Shown piece after piece: positions 25,190 through 34,499 of a stretch of 64,000 bases of DNA (position 1 is the first letter of the stretch; every line of letters begins with the position of its first letter). The notes under the pieces were generated by a model. The model saw only the letters and a program-made list of their open reading frames with translations, was not told where the DNA came from and ran no database searches. The stretch comes from an uncultured Pseudomonadota bacterium (GTDB lineage Bacteria > Pseudomonadota > Alphaproteobacteria > UBA3830). The translations under genes and the position numbers were made by a program. The stretch covers positions 1-64,000 of the forward strand of contig CACXWU010000010.1 in the NCBI GenBank assembly GCA_902771535.1, written 5' to 3'.

Positions 25190-27443
25190 TTTCGACCTCT
25201 ATTTTTTTTTGTTCGGATTCCGTGAAAACTGGAAGAATTATTGTTATTTTTGCTCCTGCATCGTGAGAACTTTGTCCGAAAACCAAAGATCCCTTGTGAT
25301 CTTGAATGATCTTTTTTACGATTGCCAATCCCAAACCTGTCCCCTTCGGAAGTAATGTAAAATACGGTGTCGCCAGCGAATCCATTCTGTCTTGCGGAAG
25401 TCCAGGACCGTTATCTTCAACATCCAGACGTATGGTGTTATCTTCCTTTCGCAGTTGGATCCAAATACCTTTACTTCTGCGGCTTATCGTTGAGAGAGCG
25501 TTCAAAGCATTCTTTACGATATTAACAATGCATTGATGTAATAACCTATCATCTCCATTTACAAAGTATGTCTCGTTATCTTTTTCTTTGCTGAAGTGGA
25601 TTTTTACCTTATCTGCAGTTTCATTCATAAGGAAAATGGCTTGCTGGCAGACTTCTTCAAAATTGGTTTTCTTTAATTTCGGTTCCGGAAGTCTCGCGAA
25701 GAAGCTGAACTCATCTATCAATCTCTTGATGTCGCCCACTTGCTTCACTATAACCTCGATCAATCGGGTAAAAGTATCTGGATCATCCGAAATTTGAGAA
25801 ATATATTTTCGCTGCAAGCGCTGAGCCGACAGTTGAATTGGAGTAAGCGGATTTTTAATTTCGTGAGCAACTCGCCGTGCGACCTCTGACCAGGCCGCCT
25901 TATGCTGAGCAACCATCATATTTGTGAGATCATCGAAGGTTACTACATAACGGTTATAATCTTCCGCTACGATATTTACGATTTTTATGGAGAATAGGAA
26001 AGTCTTATTGTCTATTCGGTAGTTGATTTCCTTCGATATAAACGAATTTTGTTTATTTATTTCTTTAATCATTTCCTGCAATTCCGGTAGAACATTGAGA
26101 ATATTCTCACCGAAAATAAATTTCTTGCCGAGCAACTCTTCTGCTTTGCTGTTCCAGATGTAAACGCATAAATTATCGAGTCCGATAACTCCTGACGAAA
26201 TTCCCGACAGCACATTTGTGATGAACTTAACTTTTTCGTCAAGTTCGTTATTGATTGCGATGAGCTCACTCTGTTGGCGATGAACTTTCGATATCATTTG
26301 GTTAAATGTCCTGGTAAGATTAGAAATCTCTCCTTTGTCGGAGTGCGGTTCATTCACTCGGGCTGTGAAATCTCCCTTCATTACCGTTTCGGAGACATCG
26401 ATTAAGTTACTGATACATTTTATGAATTTCCAAGAATATATAAGAGATAGAAGTATTGAAATCACAAGTATGAGCAAGCCGATGATGAAAAACATTACAG
26501 TAAAAGCTGTCTCCAAGGAGCTTCGATTGTCCAGCAATTTGTAATAATCTTTAAAAGCTTTGCGGGCATTGTCGGCGTGTTCGATTATTTGCGGATTAAT
26601 TTTTTTCTCAGTGATTAAGTATATATATTTGTTCGGATTTTTTATGAGGCGAAAACAAGCAGCACATATGAGGGTTTCCTTGTCCATACCACTGATATTC
26701 AAAAGTTTTCCATTTCTTTGATGTCGATCAGCAATTTCTCTCAGTTGTTGCATATCTTCATCTTTTATATTTAGAAAGTGCAACGAAACACTGTATTTAC
26801 TATGCACGATGATTTTTTCATCAGTTACGAGGATCGCTCCGCTCATATCTTTAAATCTGCAAAGATCATCTAACATTCCTCCAAAAGCTCGTTCGAATTT
26901 ATCATCTAAGCTTTCCAAACTTTCCGGAATATCCATACTATTCAGCTGTCCTTCAATTGCACGTGATATGGATACACAGTCTCCCAATGCGGATTTTCGG
27001 GTTTCTTCCAGATAGGAATTCGCGACATTTAATGAATTTCTGAGAGCAGTTTGATTTCTTTTATTGAACCATGATTCCAGACCATTGTGAAAAAACAGGG
27101 AAGTAAAAATACACATTAAGATCGATGGTAGAATAGAAATAAAAGAGAAGATCGAAATCAATTTTAGAGTAAATCGGGAACTTCTTTTATGACGATTGCC
27201 CCAAATGAAAGTAATTTTGTTCCAAGCTAAAAATAAAAATACGGCGATAAAAGCTAAATCGAAATATAGAATCGAGACCACCTTGCGGGGATTTTCGTTA
27301 AATAACTCGATGTTGTAAAACAGGCAGTAAGTGCCTACACAAGACACAATCGATAAAAAGAAGAAAAGGTAAGTCAGGACTTCTCTTTTGTAGGATTTTT
27401 TCAGAAAAAACCAGAACTTTCGTAGAGCAAAACTAATATTCAT
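25179..27443 (-). CDS. ntrY: NtrY-type sensor histidine kinase
   Basis: 754 residues. Four membrane segments are predicted: three within the first 120 residues and one near 315-340, flanking a periplasmic sensor region. HAMP (about 345-395), PAS (about 410-520), HisKA with the phospho-acceptor His in VAHEIKNPLTP, and a HATPase domain with NALNAL, DNGPGLPQ and GTGLGLAI follow. It should phosphorylate NtrX; in alphaproteobacteria NtrYX is linked to nitrogen, redox and envelope control. The kinase motifs are intact, in contrast to the decayed NtrX ATPase. It overlaps the small Fis-like gene by 11 bases. Confidence 0.95.
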   Translation of the reverse strand: MNISFALRKFWFFLKKSYKREVLTYLFFFLSIVSCVGTYCLFYNIELFNENPRKVVSILYFDLAFIAVFLFLAWNKITFIWGNRHKRSSRFTLKLISIFSFISILPSILMCIFTSLFFHNGLESWFNKRNQTALRNSLNVANSYLEETRKSALGDCVSISRAIEGQLNSMDIPESLESLDDKFERAFGGMLDDLCRFKDMSGAILVTDEKIIVHSKYSVSLHFLNIKDEDMQQLREIADRHQRNGKLLNISGMDKETLICAACFRLIKNPNKYIYLITEKKINPQIIEHADNARKAFKDYYKLLDNRSSLETAFTVMFFIIGLLILVISILLSLIYSWKFIKCISNLIDVSETVMKGDFTARVNEPHSDKGEISNLTRTFNQMISKVHRQQSELIAINNELDEKVKFITNVLSGISSGVIGLDNLCVYIWNSKAEELLGKKFIFGENILNVLPELQEMIKEINKQNSFISKEINYRIDNKTFLFSIKIVNIVAEDYNRYVVTFDDLTNMMVAQHKAAWSEVARRVAHEIKNPLTPIQLSAQRLQRKYISQISDDPDTFTRLIEVIVKQVGDIKRLIDEFSFFARLPEPKLKKTNFEEVCQQAIFLMNETADKVKIHFSKEKDNETYFVNGDDRLLHQCIVNIVKNALNALSTISRRSKGIWIQLRKEDNTIRLDVEDNGPGLPQDRMDSLATPYFTLLPKGTGLGLAIVKKIIQDHKGSLVFGQSSHDAGAKITIILPVFTESEQKKIEVENEK

Positions 27444-27705
27444 CTTCCAAGTCTAGAGTAAGTAGTTTTTTATGTAAAGTATTTCTGTTTATGCCAAGTA
27501 TGCGGGCAGCCTTCACCTTATTGCCTCCTGCGTGGCGCATAGTTACGTTTATCAGACCTTTCTCAATTTCTTTCATTATGATGTCATAAAGTCCCGTTGG
27601 AACACTGACTTCACTATGCATTTCGAAATATTTCTCAAGCCGAGCTTCCATTGCTTCGGATAAACTGCCGAAGCCGAAAACGCTTGCCTCTTCCAAACTT
27701 TTCAT
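27433..27705 (-). CDS. Fis-type HTH protein resembling the NtrC C-terminal domain
   Basis: 90 residues from ATG 27705. An N-terminal helical part is followed by a Fis-family helix-turn-helix, GNKVKAARILGINRNTLHKK, close to the end of alphaproteobacterial NtrC. There is no receiver or AAA+ domain. The usual order in this class is dusB-ntrB-ntrC-ntrYX; here ntrB and most of ntrC are missing and only this HTH protein remains in the ntrC position. The enterobacterial dusB-fis arrangement is the alternative reading. It could bind DNA alone or with NtrX, whose HTH is of the same family. A longer start at 27762 lacks support. Confidence 0.8.
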   Translation of the reverse strand: MKSLEEASVFGFGSLSEAMEARLEKYFEMHSEVSVPTGLYDIIMKEIEKGLINVTMRHAGGNKVKAARILGINRNTLHKKLLTLDLEDEY

Positions 27706-27763
27706 CTTTTTTCTTCCATGTAAGCTACATATTAGCGTTAAATTTGATTTTATGGAAGTCATT

Positions 27764-28726
27764 TTAGAAGTGATTTTCGTAAAAAACTCTAACTGCCTTT
27801 TCTATTGATTCTATATTATCCAAATGATTTATTTGTTCTCGGAAGCTTGAAGCTCCGCTCATACCGCTGCTGTACCAGCAAAAATGTTTTCGAAAAATCC
27901 GCATTCCATGCTCTGTTCCGTAAAAATCCAAAGTATTCCTGAAGTGCTGCATTACAATTTCATATTGTTTCTCCAAGGAGGGAGAGGGGACGTCTATTCC
28001 GTAATTGATTTTTTGCAAAATTTGGTTAAGGAGCCACGGCTTTCCCAGTGCGGCTCTTCCTATCATCACTCCACATGCATGGGATTGTTTTAAAGCCTCT
28101 TTTACGTCGTTGCAATTTTTTATGTCGCCGTTGACGAGGTAAGGAATTTTTATGAGGTCTTTTAAATCCGAAATTTCTTCCCAATTTGCTGTTCCGCTGT
28201 ACATTTGAGCGCGTGTTCGGCAATGAACTGTCAGCATTCGGATTCCTGATTCTTCGAATTGTTTGGCCAAACTACGAAAATTCTTCGATTCGTTGTCCCA
28301 TCCCAATCTCATTTTCAGAGTAACTGGAATTTTCACCGAATCCACGACCGTTTTAGCTATTTTTACCGCCAATTTTTCATCCTTAAGCAAGGCTGAACCG
28401 GAATTATTATTTACGATTTTTTTTACCGGGCATCCCATGTTGATATCGACAATATCGGCACCGTTGTCTTCGTTAATTTTTGCGGATTCTGCCATTCGTT
28501 GAGGATCTGATCCCATTATTTGGACGATTTTGATATCTCCTCCACCCGTAAGCCTTCGATAAGTTTTCACACTGTTTCTTACCAAAGCTTCGCTGGAAAC
28601 CATTTCCGAAACTACGGCTGTCGCTCCAAATTTGCTTACCATGTTGCGAAATGGCGCATCTGTTACTCCTGCCATCGGAGCTAAAAATACAGGAATTTCT
28701 TTATCTAACAATGATTTTAACTTCAT
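27764..28726 (-). CDS. dusB: tRNA-dihydrouridine synthase
   Basis: FMN enzyme that reduces uridines in tRNA D-loops. 320 residues from ATG 28726; a TTG at 28738 is possible. The TIM barrel opens with FLAPMAGVTDAPFRNM, the active-site Cys is in NMGCPVKKI, and LKMRLGW and HCRTRAQMYSG follow. The position before the NtrC-like HTH and ntrYX matches the nifR3/dusB location of other alphaproteobacteria, hence the DusB name. Confidence 0.93.
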   Translation of the reverse strand: MKLKSLLDKEIPVFLAPMAGVTDAPFRNMVSKFGATAVVSEMVSSEALVRNSVKTYRRLTGGGDIKIVQIMGSDPQRMAESAKINEDNGADIVDINMGCPVKKIVNNNSGSALLKDEKLAVKIAKTVVDSVKIPVTLKMRLGWDNESKNFRSLAKQFEESGIRMLTVHCRTRAQMYSGTANWEEISDLKDLIKIPYLVNGDIKNCNDVKEALKQSHACGVMIGRAALGKPWLLNQILQKINYGIDVPSPSLEKQYEIVMQHFRNTLDFYGTEHGMRIFRKHFCWYSSGMSGASSFREQINHLDNIESIEKAVRVFYENHF

Positions 28727-28746
28727 TCGTTTTCTCAAATAATTGA

Positions 28747-29175
28747 TTAGAATTCAACACGTACGTCATATACCGGATGAGTGAATAAATTGATTGAAGG
28801 AGAGGACGCGAACAACCAGTCATTGAAAATTATTTTTCCGTTCTCCTGAATTTTTATGTAGGCGTAAACTTCGTCCATATCATCAGGATTATTTACGAAA
28901 GCTTTTTCCAAACCAATTGTTATGGTGCCGAAACGAACAGACTGTCCTACGCTCATTTTAGCCCTAAAAACTTTACCACTGATTTTATCTAAAACCTGAA
29001 TATTCACATTATCAGATTTCAAAGGGAAGGACTTCCAGATTGACGAATCCGTGTCAGGAATAACACTTGTCAATACATCCTTCATCTTCTTTCGAATCTT
29101 TGGGTGAGATTTAGGATCTCCGGCGAAAACAGAAGTCGCAAAAAGAACAAGAAGGAGGCTACTCTTCAGTTTCAT
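28747..29175 (-). CDS. DUF2155 periplasmic protein
   Basis: 142 residues with a signal peptide (about 18 residues ending VFA). The rest matches the alphaproteobacterial DUF2155 pattern: VLDKISGKVFRAKMSVG, VRFGTITIGLEKA, and the characteristic ending DWLFASSPSINLFTHPVYDVRV. One conserved Cys of the family is absent. Function is unknown; the gene is often near accBC or aat genes in this class. It overlaps the FYDLN-type gene by 17 bases and shares its promoter. Confidence 0.85.
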   Translation of the reverse strand: MKLKSSLLLVLFATSVFAGDPKSHPKIRKKMKDVLTSVIPDTDSSIWKSFPLKSDNVNIQVLDKISGKVFRAKMSVGQSVRFGTITIGLEKAFVNNPDDMDEVYAYIKIQENGKIIFNDWLFASSPSINLFTHPVYDVRVEF

Positions 29176-29410
29176 TCAAGCTAACACTCTCTTCCGATTC
29201 GATATCTTCGTCGGTATCAAGCAACTCAACATCGTCGATTACGCTATCAACTTCTTTATCTTGATCCAACTTGGACTTCCTTTTCATCAGATATTCGGGG
29301 TCAAATTCTTCTCCGCAATTCGGACAAAAAATAGGGGATTTATTAAAATCATAGAAGCGAGTAGCACAGCACAAACAAACTCTTTTGATACCCCAATTCT
29401 CTTTATTCAT
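29159..29410 (-). CDS. FYDLN-acid family zinc-ribbon protein
   Basis: 83 residues from ATG 29410, with AAGGA 9 bases upstream. The N-terminal half has the family motif GIKRVCLCCATRFYDFNKSP followed by CPNCGEEFDP, a four-Cys zinc ribbon; here FYDLN reads FYDFN. The C-terminal half is almost entirely acidic (Asp/Glu). Alphaproteobacteria carry one such protein each; its function is not established. It is the first gene of the minus-strand run down to ntrX. Confidence 0.88.
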   Translation of the reverse strand: MNKENWGIKRVCLCCATRFYDFNKSPIFCPNCGEEFDPEYLMKRKSKLDQDKEVDSVIDDVELLDTDEDIESEESVSLNETEE

Positions 29411-29445
29411 GACCAAATTCCTTTTTAATAAATTTTAACCTTGCT

Positions 29446-29475
29446 AATATAAACCGAGCCATTTTCTAAAGTCAA
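29446..29475 (-). promoter_or_regulatory. Promoter of the FYDLN-DUF2155-dus-ntrYX run
   Basis: The minus strand has TTGACT, an 18-bp spacer and TATATT, placing the start about 30 nt before ATG 29410. The six downstream genes are closely spaced or overlapping, so ntrYX may depend on this promoter. Confidence 0.5.
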
Positions 29476-29507
29476 ATAAATATAACAATAATGTTTGTTC
29501 GATTTTG

Positions 29508-30230
29508 TTAATCAGGTTCTTTTGTTGTATTTTCCAAAAAAGAATGCCATCGAGGATTATTCAATGTCTGCAAAAATGCTTCGTGAACTTGGATTTCTTC
29601 TTTGGTTGGAAGAAATTTTCGAGCTTCATGAAATTTGTGCGACGAGTTTTTGGGGATCGAATCACTGAGTTCGCCTTTGCCTTCGAATAGCAGACTACTC
29701 TGTCGTCCTCCTAATAGATTCAAATACACTTCTGCCAAAAGATAACAGTCGACCAACGCTCCGTGTGTAACACGAATAGAGGTATCTATTTCAAATTTGC
29801 GACATAATGCATCCAAATTGACCGCTGATCCCGGAAATTTTATCTTCGCGAGAGTGAGAGTGTCTACGGCATCCTCCAGTTTGAAGAGGGGTTTATCGAT
29901 TCTGCCGAGTTCGCTGTTCAAAAAATCGATGTCGAATCTGGCGTTGTGTATTACCAAAGTGCTGTCTTTAACAAAATCCAAAAATTCATCTGCAATATCT
30001 TCAAAAAGCGGCTTATCCATCAGAAAATCATTTGTAATTCCTGTGATTCTCAAAGCTTCGTCATTCATAAGTCTTTGGGGATTAATATAAGTTTGGTAAA
30101 CCTTTCCCGTTTGTATATGATTGATTAATTCAACGCAAGCTATATCTACTATGCGATCTCCGTTTTCGGGATTTAACCCTGTCGTTTCGGTATCGAGCAC
30201 AATTTCTCGAACATTTTTTGAAATAGTCAT
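29508..30230 (-). CDS. dnaQ: DNA polymerase III epsilon subunit (3'-5' proofreading exonuclease)
   Basis: 240 residues of the DEDDh exonuclease family. ExoI is VLDTETTGLNP, ExoII is HNARFDIDFLN, and ExoIII is HGALVDCYLLAEVY with the His-x4-Asp pair. The C-terminal region after about residue 185 is expected to bind the polymerase alpha subunit. It is divergent from the Rsb-type module, with 56 bp between the starts. Confidence 0.94.
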   Translation of the reverse strand: MTISKNVREIVLDTETTGLNPENGDRIVDIACVELINHIQTGKVYQTYINPQRLMNDEALRITGITNDFLMDKPLFEDIADEFLDFVKDSTLVIHNARFDIDFLNSELGRIDKPLFKLEDAVDTLTLAKIKFPGSAVNLDALCRKFEIDTSIRVTHGALVDCYLLAEVYLNLLGGRQSSLLFEGKGELSDSIPKNSSHKFHEARKFLPTKEEIQVHEAFLQTLNNPRWHSFLENTTKEPD

Positions 30231-30286
30231 AATTTGTAAACTTTTTTATGCGAACATAATTGTAGCATTTTTAGGAGAATATTTAA

Positions 30287-31462
30287 GTGGCGGATTCTAT
30301 AAAAATACTTGTATTAGATGATGAAGAAGATACGAAAGATCTTTTTCAACAGGAATTTCGTCATCAAATAGAGAGAGGAGACTATTCCTTTTACTTTTCC
30401 GTATCCTCTGACGAAGTATCAAACATGTTAGAGAAGGAGAGTTTTGATATATTCATTACTGATATCAATATTGCAGGATTCGATGGAATAAATTTTATCG
30501 GTCAGCTTAAGACCACTTATCCATTGATGAAGACTATCGTTACGTCTGCTTACGGAGATATGAATACATTGCGTGCCGTTATGCGAAGTGGTGCGCATGA
30601 TTTCGTTATTAAACCGATTGATTTTCAGGATTTAGTTCTCACTATTAAAAATACGGTAAACACAGTATTGGAGCTGAAAAGAGCGGCAGTTACAGCCAAA
30701 AAACTCAGTGCGATTTCTGATGAATTAACCCTTTCCGCCAAATTGCAAAAGAGTATTTTGCCCGGCAACAGTTTGAAGCGGGGCGATGTCGATGTTTGGG
30801 CGGATTCAATTCCGGCCGCTGAAGTGGGAGGAGATTTTTACGATTTCTTTTGGTTGGATGACACAAAGGTTGGGATAGTTATGGCTGATGTGTCGGGAAA
30901 AAATGTTACGGCTGCAATGTTCTCTATTATTGCAAAGACTTTGATAAAATCTTTTTCAAAAATTTATAAGTCTCCGGCGGAGTGTTTTAAAGAGGTAAAC
31001 AAAACTCTCTGCGAAGAGAATGTAACTACAATGTTTGTTACGGCGATGTATGGGATTTTTGATACGGAAACTCACGAGCTGACCTATACAAATGCTGGAC
31101 ATCTTCCGATAGCGGTTGTTCATCCGAGTAAGGAGCCTTCATTTTTGGAATGCGACTCGGGTATAGCCCTTGGTATTATGGAAGATGTGACATTTCAGGA
31201 TAACAAATATGTTCTTTCACCTGGCGAGATAATAATGATGTACACTGACGGAGTAACTGAAGCCGCAAACAACAGCGGCGAGGAATTTGATTTTTCAAGG
31301 CTCATCGACGTCCTGAAACAACATTCAATTACCACTCCGAAATTATTGGTGAATGATTTGATTGTCGCGGTAAAGAGTTTTGTTAGCGGAGCTCCGCAGT
31401 CAGATGATATTACGACTTTATGTTTAAAATATAAACCGAGGATAATGCGCAATGTTACTTAA
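30287..31462 (+). CDS. Response regulator with PP2C-type (RsbU/SpoIIE) phosphatase output
   Basis: 391 residues from GTG 30287, after AGGAG. Residues 1-125 are a receiver domain (VLDDEEDTKD, phospho-acceptor Asp in FDIFITDINIAG, Lys in FVIKPI). A short coiled linker leads to a PPM/SpoIIE phosphatase at about 160-385 with the metal-binding Asp residues in EVGGDFYDFF, VMADVSGKN, YTDGVTEA and SDDIT. Such proteins dephosphorylate an STAS-domain anti-anti-sigma factor when the receiver is phosphorylated. The kinase and STAS partners follow directly. No sensor kinase for the receiver is adjacent. Confidence 0.92.
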   Translation: MADSIKILVLDDEEDTKDLFQQEFRHQIERGDYSFYFSVSSDEVSNMLEKESFDIFITDINIAGFDGINFIGQLKTTYPLMKTIVTSAYGDMNTLRAVMRSGAHDFVIKPIDFQDLVLTIKNTVNTVLELKRAAVTAKKLSAISDELTLSAKLQKSILPGNSLKRGDVDVWADSIPAAEVGGDFYDFFWLDDTKVGIVMADVSGKNVTAAMFSIIAKTLIKSFSKIYKSPAECFKEVNKTLCEENVTTMFVTAMYGIFDTETHELTYTNAGHLPIAVVHPSKEPSFLECDSGIALGIMEDVTFQDNKYVLSPGEIIMMYTDGVTEAANNSGEEFDFSRLIDVLKQHSITTPKLLVNDLIVAVKSFVSGAPQSDDITTLCLKYKPRIMRNVT

Positions 31463-31865
31463 TGTTAAAAACGATATCCGAGAGATAGATAGAGTATTCA
31501 CTTGTATCAAAGAGTTTTGCTGTGCTAACGGCATAAGCGAGAAGAAATGTTTTGATATACTGATGATTATAGATGAATTAGCGACCAACATAATAAGTTA
31601 TGCTTTCGATGACGGACAAGAGCATACCTTTACAGTTATGATAGAGAAAGAAAAAGATATGGTTCATGTGCGACTGTCGGATGCGGGCATTCCATTCGAT
31701 CCGCTGAATAGGATAGAACCTGATACAGATGCTTCCTTAGAAAGTCGTAAAGTCGGTGGTTTGGGAATTTTCTTTGCGAAGCAGTTATCACAGTTTATTA
31801 GTTATGAGAGAGTGGGAAACAAAAATCAATTAGATATATTAGTTAGTTTGAAAGAAGAGGAGTGA
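31452..31865 (+). CDS. RsbW-type anti-sigma factor / serine protein kinase
   Basis: 137 residues of the GHKL fold (HATPase_c_2). The N box is IDELATNIISYAF, G1 is LSDAGIPFDP, and G2 is KVGGLGIFFAKQL. Family members bind a sigma factor or another target and phosphorylate the STAS partner. It overlaps the phosphatase gene by 11 bases and is one base from the STAS gene, so the three are translated together. Confidence 0.88.
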   Translation: MLLNVKNDIREIDRVFTCIKEFCCANGISEKKCFDILMIIDELATNIISYAFDDGQEHTFTVMIEKEKDMVHVRLSDAGIPFDPLNRIEPDTDASLESRKVGGLGIFFAKQLSQFISYERVGNKNQLDILVSLKEEE

Positions 31866-31866
31866 A

Positions 31867-32202
31867 ATGGAAATTACAGTAAAAAAAGACTCAGGTATTA
31901 CCGTTGTATGTCCGAATGGAAGGATAGATACTTCAACTGCCAAAAATTTTGAAGAAGGCATTATGAAGTTAATTCCTGACAATCAACAAATAATTATTTC
32001 ATTTTCGGACACAAGTTATATTTCGAGTGCCGGGCTCAGAGTTATTCTTGTTGCGGGAAAGAAGATCGCATCGATGAACGGACAATTGGCTCTCTCAGAA
32101 ATGTCGGACAAGATTTACGAAGTCTTTAAAATGAGCGGATTCGATAAAATCTTGAAAATATATCCTACATTTGAGGATGCGAAGAATTCTTTTGGTAAGT
32201 AA
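31867..32202 (+). CDS. STAS-domain anti-anti-sigma factor (RsbV/SpoIIAA type)
   Basis: 111 residues forming one STAS domain. The phosphorylatable Ser sits in SDTSYISSAGLRVIL near residue 57, the family position, preceded by NGRIDTSTAKNFEE. Unphosphorylated, it should sequester the RsbW-like kinase. GAGGAG precedes ATG 31867. No sigma factor gene is in the window. Confidence 0.9.
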   Translation: MEITVKKDSGITVVCPNGRIDTSTAKNFEEGIMKLIPDNQQIIISFSDTSYISSAGLRVILVAGKKIASMNGQLALSEMSDKIYEVFKMSGFDKILKIYPTFEDAKNSFGK

Positions 32203-32225
32203 CGGGAATCTTACGTTCAGGTGAA

Positions 32226-32270
32226 AAGGTTAACACTTTATTAACCTTATTCGTGTACGATTTTCATAAT
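32226..32270 (+). promoter_or_regulatory. CtrA-type site and promoter before the S9-like gene
   Basis: A perfect inverted repeat, AAGGTTAA (32226-32233) and TTAACCTT (32241-32248), contains TTAA-N7-TTAAC, the CtrA consensus. TTAACC (32241) is 18 bp from CATAAT (32265-32270), a plausible promoter. The repeat lacks a T tract, so it is not a good terminator for the Rsb-type operon. Confidence 0.4.
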
Positions 32271-32289
32271 ATTGGTATGGGTGAGTTAT

Positions 32290-33723
32290 ATGCGGAATAT
32301 TTTGGCGATTTTCTTGATTTTCTTCTGTTTTGATTGTTGTTGTGATCGGGCTCAGCTCTTCGATGCCACTTTGAGAGGATTAAGTAAGAATTTTAATGCT
32401 AACGAATTTGTTAATTCTGTCGCGAACAGTTTTATAGGGAAAAATAATTCTTTGCAAAATAAAGATTCAAGACAAAGTAAAGTCCGGAATAATTCCTTGA
32501 AAGTTAAGCAACCTATAAAATTTATGAAAAGAGAGGATGTTTTTCCAAAGGAGGAGATAAAGAAGATAGAAATAAGTCCTGATGGACAGAGAGTAGTTTG
32601 TCTCGTCAGGCAGGGGAGAAATCAATATTTGAAAAATATTTCCAATGCAAATTCCTCCGTTGTACAAGAAGTTAAGGAGGAGAAATATCCAATTAATGAT
32701 TTTGTGCTTTTCGGAAGAAATATCGTATATACCTATTACGACGAAGAAAATATTCTTAATGTCAAGGCTAAATATTCTACTGCTACGGCTCGATTATTGA
32801 ATTTGCCGAGTAACTTGAGATCGGTTCGTTTTTTTAAGAATAATTCATTATGTATGGCTGAGTGTTATGATGGAGAAGAATACACTCTATACAGCATAAG
32901 GTACAATACGAAAACGAAAAAATTCTTATGTAGGGGGGAGAAACGTTTATCGAGACCAACTCAATCTTTATTTAATAATAATTTGAATCCGGTTCTTACA
33001 ATAAAAAACGAAAACGGTTTAACGAATGTTTACGCAAATCTACCAATGAAAACAAGTCTATCAAAAGAAGGAAAAGATAATGGTATCGATATGAGCAGTA
33101 ACGATTTCGTTGAGAGCGAAGAAGATGAATTGCCTAATTCTGAAGATTTGGATGATTCTGAAGATTCCGCCGATAACTTAATTCAGGTGGGACAAATACA
33201 GAATCCTGATTCAGAAAAATATTTTTCGGTAGATAACGATAATAATTGGTACACGGCTACATTGAAAAATAAAGGGAAGCTCCTTGTGATTGAGAGAAAG
33301 AAATTGTCGAAAGGGGATGAACTAAAGGTAGAAACGCGTGGAATATATAGCTTAAGGAATGTTTCAAGTCTCTCTCAGGTCAGGATTAATACGAATCAGA
33401 ATGGTGAGCCTTCCTTTGTGAGTGTAAGCAACAAAAAATATCAGCATTTTTCTTGGAAAGCCAATATTAATATTCATCTCAAGATAATCAATAATAAGTT
33501 TAATTATGCTTCTTGGTATCGGGTTAATACCTCATCAGACGGGAAGATTTGGCTTATTCGTGTAATGAGTGACAAGCTTAAGGATCAATTCTTTACCTAT
33601 AATACAGAAAAAAACAAATTTACATTTATTCCAACGAATTCGGATAATAACAGAGCATATAACGTTAACGATTACAGTATCAATGAACTCAATTTGAGAC
33701 CAATGACTTGTCATTACCTTTAA
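32290..33723 (+). pseudogene. S9 prolyl-oligopeptidase-like protein, N-terminal propeller part (frame broken)
   Basis: From ATG 32290, after GGGTGAG, a signal sequence (LAIFLIFFCF) leads into a beta-propeller-like region with WD-type phrases such as KKIEISPDGQRVVCLV and SDGKIWLIRVMSDK. The part before the stop (LNLRPMTCHYL) corresponds to the point where S9 peptidases pass into the catalytic domain. That domain continues one frame over at 33708. A low-complexity acidic insert (about residues 275-300) is not typical. The family call rests on architecture and a few phrases. It may be a real secreted protein that lost its catalytic half, or a pseudogene. Confidence 0.5.
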
Positions 33724-34499
33724 AACAATATGATTGGAAGTATATGCCGACAGTTCAAATTTTAGCTAATCGAGGATTTAATGTGCTTTGTTTGAATTGC
33801 AGAAAATCGGAAGAAGATTTTACAAAAGCTCTTCGAGAGATGATAAATTCAAATATCGAACAAAGAGATGAATCGCACGAAGATGAGAGCGATGATGATG
33901 AAGAGAATGACGGCGAAAAGGTTAAAAGAGAGGAATTGTCTCCTGATGAGTTAGTGAAATCAAAACGTATCGTCGAGGAGTCGGTTGACAAAGCTGTTGC
34001 GGATATCAAAGAAGCGATTAATTGGGCTGTAAAAAACAGGCTGGCCAAATACGGGAACATTATTTTGTTTGCAGAAAACCATAGTATAATTCCGGCTATG
34101 CGGCTTTTTTTGAAAAATCAGGCAAGATTTGCAGGATTTATTGCAATTGATCCGAGCGAAGATGATATAAGTCGGGTTAGTACTTTTGATTATGGTAACA
34201 ATTTAAAGCCGACAATGATTTTGGGCAGTTTTGAACGTTCTGAATCCATTAATGCATTTTTGGATAAAGTACCTGATGTCGACGAATCCAGTTTCTCCGT
34301 TGTTAGTTTCAAGAATCTGATAGATGAAAAATTGGCGACGGGAGTTGTTGAAACTTTTTTGCATAAGATTTTTACGAACAAAAAGATTGAGCCGATTTCA
34401 CAGAAAGATATTAATTCTCTATCATTTATCAAAGGCGAGGCCGATGTAGAAGAGTCCTCAGATGATTCGAACGATTCAGTGATATCGAATTGGCGGTGA
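33708..34499 (+). pseudogene. S9-peptidase-like alpha/beta-hydrolase remnant, C-terminal part
   Basis: This frame continues the preceding gene after a frameshift near 33705-33722. It starts with PTVQILANRGFNVLCLNCR, which recalls the S9 'QlLAnRGyaVL' segment. The nucleophile elbow is lost: where GxSxGG is expected it reads FAENHSIIPAM. A very acidic insert (about residues 52-75) interrupts the domain. Near the end, NLIDEKLATGVVETFLHKIF resembles the final helix of S9 enzymes, but the catalytic His motif is gone. Even with the frame repaired it should not be an active peptidase. The TTG at 33708 has no clear ribosome binding site. Confidence 0.5.
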
